From Pseudomonadota bacterium (GTDB taxonomy: Bacteria; Pseudomonadota; Gammaproteobacteria; Steroidobacterales; Steroidobacteraceae), in contig JAJYUL010000002.1 of NCBI GenBank assembly GCA_021792555.1, positions 117,739-181,738 on the forward strand: a stretch of 64,000 nucleotides of DNA, written 5' to 3'. This document shows positions 1 through 7,391 of this stretch, in pieces (the first letter of the stretch is position 1; every line of letters begins with the position of its first letter). Both the position numbers and the translations under genes were made by a program. The notes below the pieces were generated by a model. The model did no database searches, was not told the DNA's origin, and saw only the letters and a program-made list of their open reading frames with translations.

Positions 1-485
1 GACACCCCGCGGTCGCACAGGCGGAGCTGCTCGCGGCGCTGCGCGCCAAGCAGCAGTTCGCCGCCCGCTCCGGCATCGCCGTACACATCGTCACCCAGTT
101 CGGCTTCAATCCGGAGGGGATCTGCGCCTGGGACCGCATGCTCACACAGGAAGGGATCACGCTGCCGGTGCACGTGGGCATGGCCGGACCGACGCCGCTG
201 ACGAAGCTGCTGAAATTCGCCGTGCAGTGCGGCATCGGCACCTCGATGAGCTCGCTCATCAAGAGCAAGGGCGCCGTCGCCGGCCTCACCGGCTTCGCCG
301 GCAGCCCCGAACAGATGCTGCTCGGGCTGGTGAAGGGCCGCAGCGCCTATTCCGGATCGCGTCTGATGCAACCGCACGTGTACTCCTTTGGCGGCGCCAT
401 TGCGACCGCCGATTGGCTGCACGCGGTCATGGCCGGCGCCTTCGATCTGACGCCGGACGGCGGTAAGCTCACGCTGCGCGCCTGA
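1..485 (+). CDS. methylenetetrahydrofolate reductase-like protein (3' part)
   Basis: The reading frame is open from the first base and ends at TGA 483-485, so about 160 C-terminal residues are visible. They contain the TIM-barrel strand VTQFGFNPEG and the following LPVHVGMAGP and FAVQCGIGTSM segments, which match the MTHFR (MetF) fold. These enzymes interconvert methylene- and methyl-tetrahydrofolate with flavin. The next gene on the same strand is purU, 45 bp downstream, and ligAB lie just beyond. MetF-like proteins of this kind are known beside tetrahydrofolate-dependent aryl O-demethylases, so a role in C1 recycling from methoxyaromatics is inferred. A housekeeping MetF role cannot be excluded without the N-terminus. 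Confidence 0.8.
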   Translation, partial: HPAVAQAELLAALRAKQQFAARSGIAVHIVTQFGFNPEGICAWDRMLTQEGITLPVHVGMAGPTPLTKLLKFAVQCGIGTSMSSLIKSKGAVAGLTGFAGSPEQMLLGLVKGRSAYSGSRLMQPHVYSFGGAIATADWLHAVMAGAFDLTPDGGKLTLRA

Positions 486-529
486 TCAGACCCCGGTCTG
501 AAAGAGACGAGATCACGAGCGAGCTTGCC

Positions 530-1465
530 ATGTCCTCCTCCCTCATCGACAAGTCGGCGTCGGCCCGCGCCGAGCGCTCATCGAGCGCAGCGGCCGCGCC
601 GCATCGCCCTGCGCAATACATTCTCACCACCGCCTGCCCCGACACCAGCGGGATCGTGGCGGCGGTCGCGGGTTTTCTCGCCGGACAAAACGCCACGATC
701 ACCGAGGCGCAGCATCACAACGATCCGGACAGCCGCACCTCGTTCATGCGCACGGTGTTTCACGACAATGGCAAGGGTCTTGCGGCGCCGGCGGAGCTCG
801 ATCGGGCGTTCGCCGAGCAGGTCGGCAAGCGCTTCCAGATGCACTGGCGCTTCCACGAGGTCGAGCACCGCTGCCGCGCGCTGATCGCCGTTTCCCGCCA
901 GGGCCATTGCCTGAACAGCATCCTGCACCGCTGGAGCACCGGGACGCTCCCGATCGAGGTGGTGGCGGTGGTCTCGAACCACCAGGACATGCGCAGCCTC
1001 GCCGAGTGGCACGGCGTGCCGTATCACTACCTGCCCATCATCGACGGGCGCAAAGCCGAGCAGGAGCAGCGGCTGGTCGAGCTGTTCGAGAAGGTCGATG
1101 CGGAGCTGCTGGTGCTGGCGCGCTACATGCAGATCCTTTCCGCCGACGCCTGCCGGTACTTCGAGGGCCGGGCGGTCAACATCCATCATTCGTTCCTGCC
1201 CGGCTTCAAGGGCGCCAAGGCCTACCACCAGGCCTACGAGCGGGGCGTGAAGCTCATCGGCGCCACCGCGCACTACGTGACGGTCGAGCTCGACGAAGGG
1301 CCGATCATCGAACAGGAGGTCGAGCGGGTCGATCACACCCAGTCGGCCGCGGACCTGGCGGATGTCGGCAGCGAGCTCGAGACCGTGGTACTGAACCGCG
1401 CCATCAAGTGGCATGCCGAACGGCGCGTGTTCCGCAACGGCCGCAAGACCGTGGTCCTCAGGTAG
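530..1465 (+). CDS. purU: formyltetrahydrofolate deformylase
   Basis: PurU hydrolyses 10-formyl-THF to formate and THF in the cytoplasm. The 311-residue protein has an N-terminal ACT domain at about residues 25-105 (CPDTSGIVAAVAGFL) and a formyltransferase-fold catalytic domain. That domain carries the segment VNIHHSFLPGFKGAK and the later LDEGPIIEQE, which supply the expected Asn, His and Asp. Length is near the family norm of 280-290 plus a Ser/Ala-rich N-terminal extension of about 25 residues, so the true start could lie slightly downstream. With the upstream MTHFR-like gene it would let the cell dispose of one-carbon units as formate while regenerating THF. That pathway link is inference; the enzyme family call is firm. 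Confidence 0.92.
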   Translation: MSSSLIDKSASARAERSSSAAAAPHRPAQYILTTACPDTSGIVAAVAGFLAGQNATITEAQHHNDPDSRTSFMRTVFHDNGKGLAAPAELDRAFAEQVGKRFQMHWRFHEVEHRCRALIAVSRQGHCLNSILHRWSTGTLPIEVVAVVSNHQDMRSLAEWHGVPYHYLPIIDGRKAEQEQRLVELFEKVDAELLVLARYMQILSADACRYFEGRAVNIHHSFLPGFKGAKAYHQAYERGVKLIGATAHYVTVELDEGPIIEQEVERVDHTQSAADLADVGSELETVVLNRAIKWHAERRVFRNGRKTVVLR

Positions 1466-1474
1466 CGCACAGCG

Positions 1475-2404
1475 CTACGGGCGGGTCGCACCCGTGATTT
1501 CGCTCGCCACTTCCTCCAGCTGAGCGCGCAGCCACGTGTGAGCCGGATCATCGTGGCGGCGGCGGTGCCACACCGCGTACATCGATAATTCGGGCGCGCT
1601 GAGCGGCAGTGCCGCACTGGCGAAGCCGCCGAGCGGCCCGAGACGCATCAGCGAGGGCAGACTCGTCAGCATGTCCGTGCCGCTGAGGAACGCCGCGATG
1701 CCCGCGAAGTTAGGCACCGCCACCCCGACCGAACGTGACAGCCCACGCGCATCGAGCAGCTCATCGAACTCCAGACGCCGGCCGTCCTCGTACGCCACGG
1801 TGATGTGGCGCGCGGCGAGGTACTCCTCCAGCGTGGCGGGCGCGGCACGCGCCCGGGGATCGAAGAAACAGACGTAGCGGTCGGTGAACAGCCGCTTTTG
1901 CAGCAGGTCCGAGCCCTCTGGCGGGCGCGGCGTTACGATCAGATCGCAGCGGCCCGCACGCAGCATCTCCGCCGTGGGCGCGCGCGAGGGAATGACGATG
2001 AGCCGCAGACTCTTCAGCTGCGCGGCCAGCCGCCGCTGGAACGAGGGCAACAGCAGGTCGCGCTGAAAATCGTTGGCCGCGACGGTCAGCACCAGCTCGG
2101 TGTCCTGCGGCGAGAACTGCGGGCGGCGGCCGAGCTGCTCGAGATCGCACAGCAGCTGCCTCGCCGGCGCGGCCAGCGCCTCGGCACGGGCGGTAGCGGC
2201 GATCCCGCGGCCCGACTTGACGAACAGCGGATCACCCAGCACCTCGCGCAGCCGCTCCAGAGCGTGGCTGACCGCCGACTGTGAGAGGCCGAGACGCTCC
2301 GCCGCCGCCGTGACCGAGCCGCTCTCGAGCACGGCGAGGAACGTCCGCAGCATGCGGCCGTCGATCTCGAGCAGATTCGCTGACGGGGACTGCAGGTCGC
2401 TCAT
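1475..2404 (-). CDS. LysR-family transcriptional regulator
   Basis: A 309-residue LTTR. Residues about 18-75 form the winged helix-turn-helix (FLAVLESGSVTAAAERLGLS, then QSAVSHALERLREVLGDPLF), followed by a periplasmic-binding-protein-like effector domain. It lies 108 bp downstream of ligB on the same strand and probably controls the ligAB genes, as LysR-type LigR does in known protocatechuate 4,5-cleavage clusters. That assignment is by position only. A candidate operator is the 7-bp dyad upstream of ligA at 3782-3800. The effector could be protocatechuate, gallate or a ring-cleavage product; the sequence does not say which. Confidence 0.9.
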   Translation of the reverse strand: MSDLQSPSANLLEIDGRMLRTFLAVLESGSVTAAAERLGLSQSAVSHALERLREVLGDPLFVKSGRGIAATARAEALAAPARQLLCDLEQLGRRPQFSPQDTELVLTVAANDFQRDLLLPSFQRRLAAQLKSLRLIVIPSRAPTAEMLRAGRCDLIVTPRPPEGSDLLQKRLFTDRYVCFFDPRARAAPATLEEYLAARHITVAYEDGRRLEFDELLDARGLSRSVGVAVPNFAGIAAFLSGTDMLTSLPSLMRLGPLGGFASAALPLSAPELSMYAVWHRRRHDDPAHTWLRAQLEEVASEITGATRP

Positions 2405-2512
2405 GGCTCATGCTCGCCGCGCCCGCTGTCTCGCGGCACGCGCGCCCCGCCATTCTGGCACAGAGCCGAATGCGCGCAGAGCCGAATTTCCGCCCCCGGC
2501 GCTCGTGCGCGC

Positions 2513-3358
2513 TCAGGCGGCCCGGCGCTCCATGACCATCAGCCCTGCCGCCGTGTTGGAGATGGGAATGTGGTAATTGGAGTGCACCGTAACCGCTTCG
2601 CCGCCGAGCGCACCGCGCGCCGCGAGCCACATCACCAGTTCGATGCCCTGCGTGCCGGTAAGCTCCACCAACTCGTGGTTCGAGCGGCGGGCCGCCCACA
2701 ACGGATCGACAGGCAGTTTCTCCATGAACTCAAGATCGAACGTCTTGTTGATGAACCCGGCGCGCTCGCCATCGAGCTGATGGCTCAGACCTCCGGTGCC
2801 GATCACGACCACGCGCAGGTCCTCCTCGTACGCCTCGATCGCCCGTCCCACCGCCTGGCCGAGTTTGTAGCAGCGCAGCGCCGAGGGCAGCGGATGCTGC
2901 ACGGTGTTGATGCATACCGGCACGGTGCGCACCGGCCAGGCGCCCGTGCCCGGCCACAACAGCGCCATGGGGATGGTCATGGCGTGATCGACCAGCATCT
3001 CCTGGCAGGTGGTGATGTCGAACTCCTCGCCCACCAGGCGCTCGATCAGGTGCCAGGAGAGCTTCTGATCCCCCGGCACGGGCGGGATCGTCGGGATGCC
3101 CCAGCCCTCATCGGCGTTGCGGTACTCGGGGGCGGCGCCGACGGCGAAGGTCGGCATCTTGTCGAGGAAGAAATTGAGTCCGTGGTCGTTGTAGAGGATC
3201 ACCGCCACATCCGGACGCACCCGCTCGAGCCAGCGGTGCACCTGGGAGAAGCCGTCGAAGAAGGGCTTCCAGTACGGATCGTCCTGCAGGTTGCGGGCGA
3301 TGGCCTTGCCGATGGCAGGCACATGAGAGGTGGTGATTGCCCCGACTATCTTCGCCAT
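2513..3358 (-). CDS. ligB: protocatechuate 4,5-dioxygenase beta (catalytic) subunit
   Basis: LigB-type class III extradiol dioxygenase, 281 residues, which opens the ring of protocatechuate between C4 and C5 using non-haem Fe(II). The iron ligands known for LigB are present at the expected places: His12 (ITTSH), His59 (YNDHG) and Glu240 (QGIELVMW). The catalytic base corresponds to His193 (GGLSHQ). ATG 3358 follows only 3 bases after the ligA stop, with GGGAGG at the end of ligA as ribosome binding site, so the two subunits are translationally coupled. Gallate or 3-O-methylgallate could be alternative substrates. Single-chain gallate dioxygenases are much longer, which argues for the two-subunit PCA enzyme. 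Confidence 0.93.
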   Translation of the reverse strand: MAKIVGAITTSHVPAIGKAIARNLQDDPYWKPFFDGFSQVHRWLERVRPDVAVILYNDHGLNFFLDKMPTFAVGAAPEYRNADEGWGIPTIPPVPGDQKLSWHLIERLVGEEFDITTCQEMLVDHAMTIPMALLWPGTGAWPVRTVPVCINTVQHPLPSALRCYKLGQAVGRAIEAYEEDLRVVVIGTGGLSHQLDGERAGFINKTFDLEFMEKLPVDPLWAARRSNHELVELTGTQGIELVMWLAARGALGGEAVTVHSNYHIPISNTAAGLMVMERRAA

Positions 3359-3361
3359 GAC

Positions 3362-3706
3362 TCACCTCCCCGCCGCGACGAGCTTTGCCTTGAACTCGTC
3401 CTTCGACAGGCCCGTCTGTTGTGCACCGAGATCCTGCACGTCAAGGCCGAAGATCCCGGCCAGCTTCGCCAGGTAGTACACGTTGCCGCCCGCAGCAATC
3501 AGCTCCAGGACGTTGCGGTGGCGGACCGCCTCGCGCTGCTGGGCGTTGAGCCCGTAGCGCTCGCAATAGCCGTCCTCGTCCTGTTTGAACGCCTCCCGGT
3601 TGGCCGCCGAGTTGAACGAGTAGCACATCTTGTTGAGCGCATAGCCCTTCATGGCGGCGGCGCCATCGAACAGGTGGGTGCCGGGAATGGACTGTGGGCG
3701 GGACAT
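3362..3706 (-). CDS. ligA: protocatechuate 4,5-dioxygenase alpha subunit
   Basis: Small all-helical LigA subunit, 114 residues from ATG 3706. It caps the active site of LigB in the alpha2beta2 enzyme. Recognisable segments are GTHLFDGAAAMKGYALNKMC near the start and VYYLAKLAGIFGLDVQDLGA towards the end. The start was chosen because GAGGAGAG lies 3 bases upstream of this ATG; the frame stays open a further 30 codons upstream, but without homology. The order ligA-ligB and the 3-base gap are standard. The upstream gene on the same strand is an aldo/keto reductase, 148 bp away, and the intervening DNA holds a candidate promoter and operator. Confidence 0.92.
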   Translation of the reverse strand: MSRPQSIPGTHLFDGAAAMKGYALNKMCYSFNSAANREAFKQDEDGYCERYGLNAQQREAVRHRNVLELIAAGGNVYYLAKLAGIFGLDVQDLGAQQTGLSKDEFKAKLVAAGR

Positions 3707-3742
3707 GGGCTCTCCTCGGGATGGCGCGGATCGGAATGCGTC

Positions 3743-3800
3743 TAAGTATCCACGGGAGAAGATCGGGATAAACCGCCCGGCGCTCATGGGTCGCATGAGC
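3743..3800 (-). promoter_or_regulatory. candidate ligA promoter with LysR-type operator dyad
   Basis: Reading leftward, TTATCC (3771-3766) and TACTTA (3748-3743) are 17 bp apart and could be -35 and -10 elements, giving a start near 3736. Just upstream is a perfect 7-bp inverted repeat, GCTCATG (3782-3788) and CATGAGC (3794-3800), centred near -55. That is the usual position for a LysR-type activator site. The hexamers are weak, so the promoter is inference; the dyad is directly visible. Confidence 0.45.
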
Positions 3801-3854
3801 CGACTCGATGGGTCATCTTCCGCGTACGCCGCACCGCCCGCCGGCCCCGGAGCG

Positions 3855-4853
3855 CTAGAACTCCTCGGTGTCGATGTCCGCCTGCGCCGCAGCGCTGTAG
3901 CGGGCGCCGCTCACGGTGCGCTGGTTGATCAGCGCGTCGGCGCGGGCGAGCGCCTCGGGCGAGACGGCGAGGGCGGCGGCTCCCATGTTCTCGCGCAGAT
4001 GCTCGATCCGGGTGGTGCCGGGGATGGGCACGATGTGAGGCGCCTTCGCAAGCAGCCAGGCGAGCGCGAGCTGCCCCGGCGTGCAGCCCGCCTCGCGCGC
4101 GAGCGCGGTGAACCCCTCCAGCAGCTTCAGGTTCGAAGCGTAGTGCTGCGCTGCGAAGCGGGGCATCGCGCGGCGCAGATCCCCCGGCGGCAGCGCCGAC
4201 ACATCGTGCAGCGTGTCCGTCAGAAAACCGCGCGCGAGCGGGGAGAACGCCACCAGGGCCGCTCCGATGCGCCGGCAGGCCTCCAGCACGGCGATCTCGG
4301 GATTGCGCGTCCAGAGGGAGTATTCGTTCTGCACCGCGGCGATCGGATGCACCGCATGCGCCTTCAGCAGCGTCCCGGCCGAGACCTCCGATAGACCGAT
4401 GGCGCGGATTTTGCCTTCGCGCACCAACTCGGCCATTGCGCCGACGCTCTCCTCGATGGGCACCCGCCGGTCCCAGCGGTGAAGATAGTACAGGTCGATC
4501 ACCTCCGTGCGCAGCCGCCTGAGGCTGTCCTCGCAGTTGCTGCGCAGGGCCTCGGGGCGCCCGTCGATCACCCGCTTGCCGAGCACCCCGGCAAGCCCCC
4601 CCTTGGTGGCGAGCAGCAGGCGCGAGCGGTGCGCCGAGAGCACCCGCCCGATGAGCGCCTCGTTGGCGCCGAAGCCGTAGAGCGCCGCAGTGTCGAAGTG
4701 ATCGACGCCGAGCTCGAGCGCCGTGAGCAGCAGCCGCTCGGCCTCCTCCTGCGGCGGCGGTGTGCCGTACGCGTGGCTGAGGTTCATGCAGCCGAGCCCG
4801 ACCGCGGTGACGGTGAACGGGCCGAGGCGGCGGCGCAGCGTGGCGTGGTCCAT
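3855..4853 (-). CDS. aldo/keto reductase
   Basis: A 332-residue NADPH-dependent aldo/keto reductase of the YajO/Tas-like group. It has the family signatures: DHFDTAALYGFGANEALIG with the catalytic Asp and Tyr, LLATKGG with the Lys, and DLYYLHRWD with the His. A C-terminal cofactor loop segment IVPIPGTTRIEHLREN is also present. It sits upstream of ligA on the same strand and may help reduce aromatic aldehydes, but no substrate can be read from the sequence. ATG 4853 begins right at the conserved N-terminal strand. Family certain, substrate unknown. Confidence 0.9.
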   Translation of the reverse strand: MDHATLRRRLGPFTVTAVGLGCMNLSHAYGTPPPQEEAERLLLTALELGVDHFDTAALYGFGANEALIGRVLSAHRSRLLLATKGGLAGVLGKRVIDGRPEALRSNCEDSLRRLRTEVIDLYYLHRWDRRVPIEESVGAMAELVREGKIRAIGLSEVSAGTLLKAHAVHPIAAVQNEYSLWTRNPEIAVLEACRRIGAALVAFSPLARGFLTDTLHDVSALPPGDLRRAMPRFAAQHYASNLKLLEGFTALAREAGCTPGQLALAWLLAKAPHIVPIPGTTRIEHLRENMGAAALAVSPEALARADALINQRTVSGARYSAAAQADIDTEEF

Positions 4854-5241
4854 GGAAACCCCGCAGGAAATCGGCGATTTTCAGCTGCAGCAGACCCGAG
4901 GGGAAGACCGCCTTTTGTGCTAGCAGCTATCAGCGGGTGTTATTTGTACAACGGCGTGCCGGCGTGCCCGGCACGATGCTGCCCAGAACTTGCGTCGATT
5001 CGGGCGGCTGTATAGAGTCACAGGCAGGTGAAGACCTCTACCGCCGAGCAGGCGGGACGTAAAGCGCGTGGAGCGGATCGGAGACGCCGTTCGGCCCAGC
5101 CGAGCTAGGCGAGTCCGGTTGCCGGGAAGCGCGAACCGGACGGAAGGTCCTCGGGGACCGAGGCGATGCGTGCGCTGGCAGGAACGGCTCAATGCACCGT
5201 CAAGTCTGGGCGCTGACCCACAAACCGATCCGGTCAAGACC
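4854..5241 (+). promoter_or_regulatory. long leader region with promoter and structured RNA
   Basis: This 388-bp gap holds several elements. A perfect hairpin (CGTGCCG 4955-4961, CGGCACG 4969-4975) comes first. Then there is a -10-like TATAGA (5011-5016), preceded by ACTTGC at 17 bp or TTGCGT at 15 bp, predicting a start near 5023. The 219-nt transcribed leader would contain nested and side stems. The outer stem is GCCGTTC (5086-5092) with GAACGGC (5182-5188). Inside it are CCAGC (5096-5100) with GCTGG (5174-5178), GTCCGGTT (5113-5120) with AACCGGAC (5134-5141), and GGTCC (5146-5150) with GGACC (5155-5159). The last competes with CCTCGG (5149-5154) and CCGAGG (5158-5163). I do not recognise it as a known riboswitch class. 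There is no clear Shine-Dalgarno before ATG 5242. Confidence 0.5.
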
Positions 5242-6228
5242 ATGAGTGAGCTCGCCCTCTCCTACGCCGACATCGATGCCGCGCGCCGGCGCCTCGAGGG
5301 CATCGCCCATCGCACTGCGGTACTCACCTCCTCCACTGCGGACGCGATGACCGGCGCGCGCCTTTTCTTCAAATGCGAGAATTTCCAGCGCATGGGCGCG
5401 TTCAAGTTCCGCGGCGCGTACAACGCCGTCGCGCGGCTCGAGCCGGCGCGCCGCGCCGCCGGCGTCGTGGCGTTCTCCTCGGGCAATCACGCGCAGGCGA
5501 TCGCACTCGCCTGCCGGTTGCTCGACAGCCATGCGGTCATCGTCATGCCGAACGACGCTCCGCGCGCCAAAGTGGCCGCGACACGCGGGTACGGCGGCGA
5601 GGTGGTGTTCTACGACCGCTATCGGGAGGACCGTGAGGCGCTCGGCCGCCGGCTCGCCACCGAGCGCGGCCTGACGTTGATTCCTCCCTACGACCACCCG
5701 GACATCATGGCCGGCCAGGGCACCGCCGCGGCCGAGCTCATCGAGCAGGCCGGCCCGCTCGATGTGCTGCTGACGCCGCTCGGCGGCGGTGGTCTGCTCT
5801 CCGGCAGCGCGGTGGCCGCGCGTGCGTTGTGCCCGGGCTGCACGGTGCTCGGCGTCGAGCCCGAAGCCGGCGATGACGGCCGCCAGAGCCTGCGTGCCGG
5901 ACGCATCGTGCACATCGCCACGCCCGAGACCATCGCCGACGGAGCCCAGACCCAACACTTGGGCGAACTCACCTTTCCGGTCATCGCCGCGCTCGTCAGC
6001 GACATCGTCACGGTGAGCGATGCGCAGCTGGTCGCAGCCATGGCCTGGTTCGCCGAGCGCATGAAGATCGTCGTCGAGCCGACCGGCGCGCTCGCCGCGG
6101 CCGCCGCCTTCGGCGGGCGGCTCGATCTGACGGGCAAACGCGTCGGAGTCATTCTCTCGGGGGGCAACATCGACCTGGCGCGGTTCGCCGCGCTGCTCGC
6201 CAGCGCAGATGCCGGGCACACCGGCTGA
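5242..6228 (+). CDS. serine/threonine dehydratase-like PLP enzyme
   Basis: Fold-type II PLP enzyme of 328 residues. The PLP lysine lies in GAFKFRGAYN (about residue 55), followed by the SSGNHAQAIALA phosphate loop and the glycine-rich LGGGGLLSG. The family includes catabolic threonine ammonia-lyase, serine racemase and threo-3-hydroxyaspartate dehydratase, all cytoplasmic. There is no C-terminal ACT/regulatory domain, so it is the short catabolic type, not biosynthetic IlvA. The start is ATG 5242 because homology begins there; the frame is open further upstream but shows no family signal. The long structured leader ahead of it suggests post-transcriptional control. The exact substrate is not determined. 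Confidence 0.88.
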   Translation: MSELALSYADIDAARRRLEGIAHRTAVLTSSTADAMTGARLFFKCENFQRMGAFKFRGAYNAVARLEPARRAAGVVAFSSGNHAQAIALACRLLDSHAVIVMPNDAPRAKVAATRGYGGEVVFYDRYREDREALGRRLATERGLTLIPPYDHPDIMAGQGTAAAELIEQAGPLDVLLTPLGGGGLLSGSAVAARALCPGCTVLGVEPEAGDDGRQSLRAGRIVHIATPETIADGAQTQHLGELTFPVIAALVSDIVTVSDAQLVAAMAWFAERMKIVVEPTGALAAAAAFGGRLDLTGKRVGVILSGGNIDLARFAALLASADAGHTG

Positions 6229-6245
6229 GGCGCGTGCCGCCGGCC

Positions 6246-7391
6246 TCAGGCCGCGCCGCGCGCGGTGGGCCTCACTCGCGGCGCGCGCGGATCGGGCACC
6301 TGCTGCGTGATGCAGTGGATGCCGCCGCCGCCGAGCAGGATCTCGCGCGCCGGCACGCCGATCACCTCGCGTTCGGGACACAGGCCCCGCAGCATCTCGG
6401 CCGCCTGCGCGTCGGTGGGCGCATCGAACAGCGGCATCACCACGCCGCCGTTCGCGAAGTAGAAATTGACATAGCTCGCCGCCAGACGCTCACCGGCGCT
6501 ACGCGGCTTGCACGCTTCGCTCGGCGCCAGCCCGCGCGCCTCCTGCTCGGTCATGTACAGCGGCCCCGGCATCGGCAGCCTGGCCACTTCGATGCGCCGG
6601 CCGCGCGCATCGCGCGCTTCGTTCAGCCGCTCCCATGCCTCTCGTGAGCGCTCGTACTGCGGGTCGGCGCGATCATCGGTCCAGGTCAGACAGACTTTCC
6701 CCGGCGCGACGAAACAGGCGAGGTTGTCGATGTGTCCGTCGGTCTCGTCGTTGTACACCCCGAGGCCGAGCCAGATGAAATGCGTCACACCGAGATAATC
6801 GCGCAGCACCGCCTCCATGCGCTCGCGCGTCATGCCGGGGTTGCGGTTCGGGTTGAGCACGCATTCCTCGGCGAGCAGCGCCGTGCCCTGCCCGTCGACG
6901 TGGATGGCGCCGCCCTCGATCACGATCGGCGCCCGGTAGCGCCCGCGGGCCTCGAGCGAGAGCACCTCGGCGGCGACCCGCTCGTCCTGATCCCAGGGGT
7001 GGTACAGCCCGCCCTCGAGTCCGCCCCAGGCGTTGAACCGCCAGTGCACGCCGCGCAGCTGCGGGCGCTCCGCCACCAGGTACGTGGGCCCGACATCGCG
7101 CATCCAGCAGTCATCGTGAGCGAGCGGGACGACCGCCACGCTCGAGGGCAACTGTGCGCGCGCTGCGGCGGCGTGCGCCGGGGACACGCCTATGCGCACC
7201 GGCTCGAAGCGCGAGATGGCCGCTGCGACGGCGGCGAACGCCGCCTGAGCGGGACGCGCCCGCTCGCGCCAGTTGTCGGGACGCTCCGGCCAGAGCATCC
7301 AACAGCCTTCATGCGCCTCGAATTCCCCCGGCATCCACCAGCCGTCGCCGGCCGGCGTGCCGGGCAGCGCGCCGAGGTCGGGTTGGTTCAT
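6246..7391 (-). CDS. aguA: agmatine deiminase
   Basis: Peptidylarginine-deiminase-fold enzyme that converts agmatine to N-carbamoylputrescine and ammonia. The 381-residue protein shows the catalytic set HDDCWMRDVGP, ETDGHIDN and the C-terminal GGGGIHCITQQVP that carries the nucleophilic cysteine. ATG 7391 overlaps the stop of the upstream permease gene by four bases (ATGA), so the two are translationally coupled and probably form a uptake-plus-conversion pair. aguB (carbamoylputrescine amidase) is not in the window. The product could feed the puuABD putrescine route found at 13.3-16.7 kb. Confidence 0.94.
   Translation of the reverse strand: MNQPDLGALPGTPAGDGWWMPGEFEAHEGCWMLWPERPDNWRERARPAQAAFAAVAAAISRFEPVRIGVSPAHAAAARAQLPSSVAVVPLAHDDCWMRDVGPTYLVAERPQLRGVHWRFNAWGGLEGGLYHPWDQDERVAAEVLSLEARGRYRAPIVIEGGAIHVDGQGTALLAEECVLNPNRNPGMTRERMEAVLRDYLGVTHFIWLGLGVYNDETDGHIDNLACFVAPGKVCLTWTDDRADPQYERSREAWERLNEARDARGRRIEVARLPMPGPLYMTEQEARGLAPSEACKPRSAGERLAASYVNFYFANGGVVMPLFDAPTDAQAAEMLRGLCPEREVIGVPAREILLGGGGIHCITQQVPDPRAPRVRPTARGAA

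Noticed and set aside
2513..3706. Gallate dioxygenase (DesB type) instead of LigAB
   Set aside because: DesB is a single fused chain of over 400 residues. Here the alpha and beta subunits are separate genes in the ligA-ligB order.
5085..5190. tRNA, glycine riboswitch, TPP, FMN or cobalamin riboswitch in the dehydratase leader
   Set aside because: None of the invariant sequences of those classes (T-loop, GGAAA core, CUGAGA, RFN core, B12 box) is present. Only the generic structure can be claimed.
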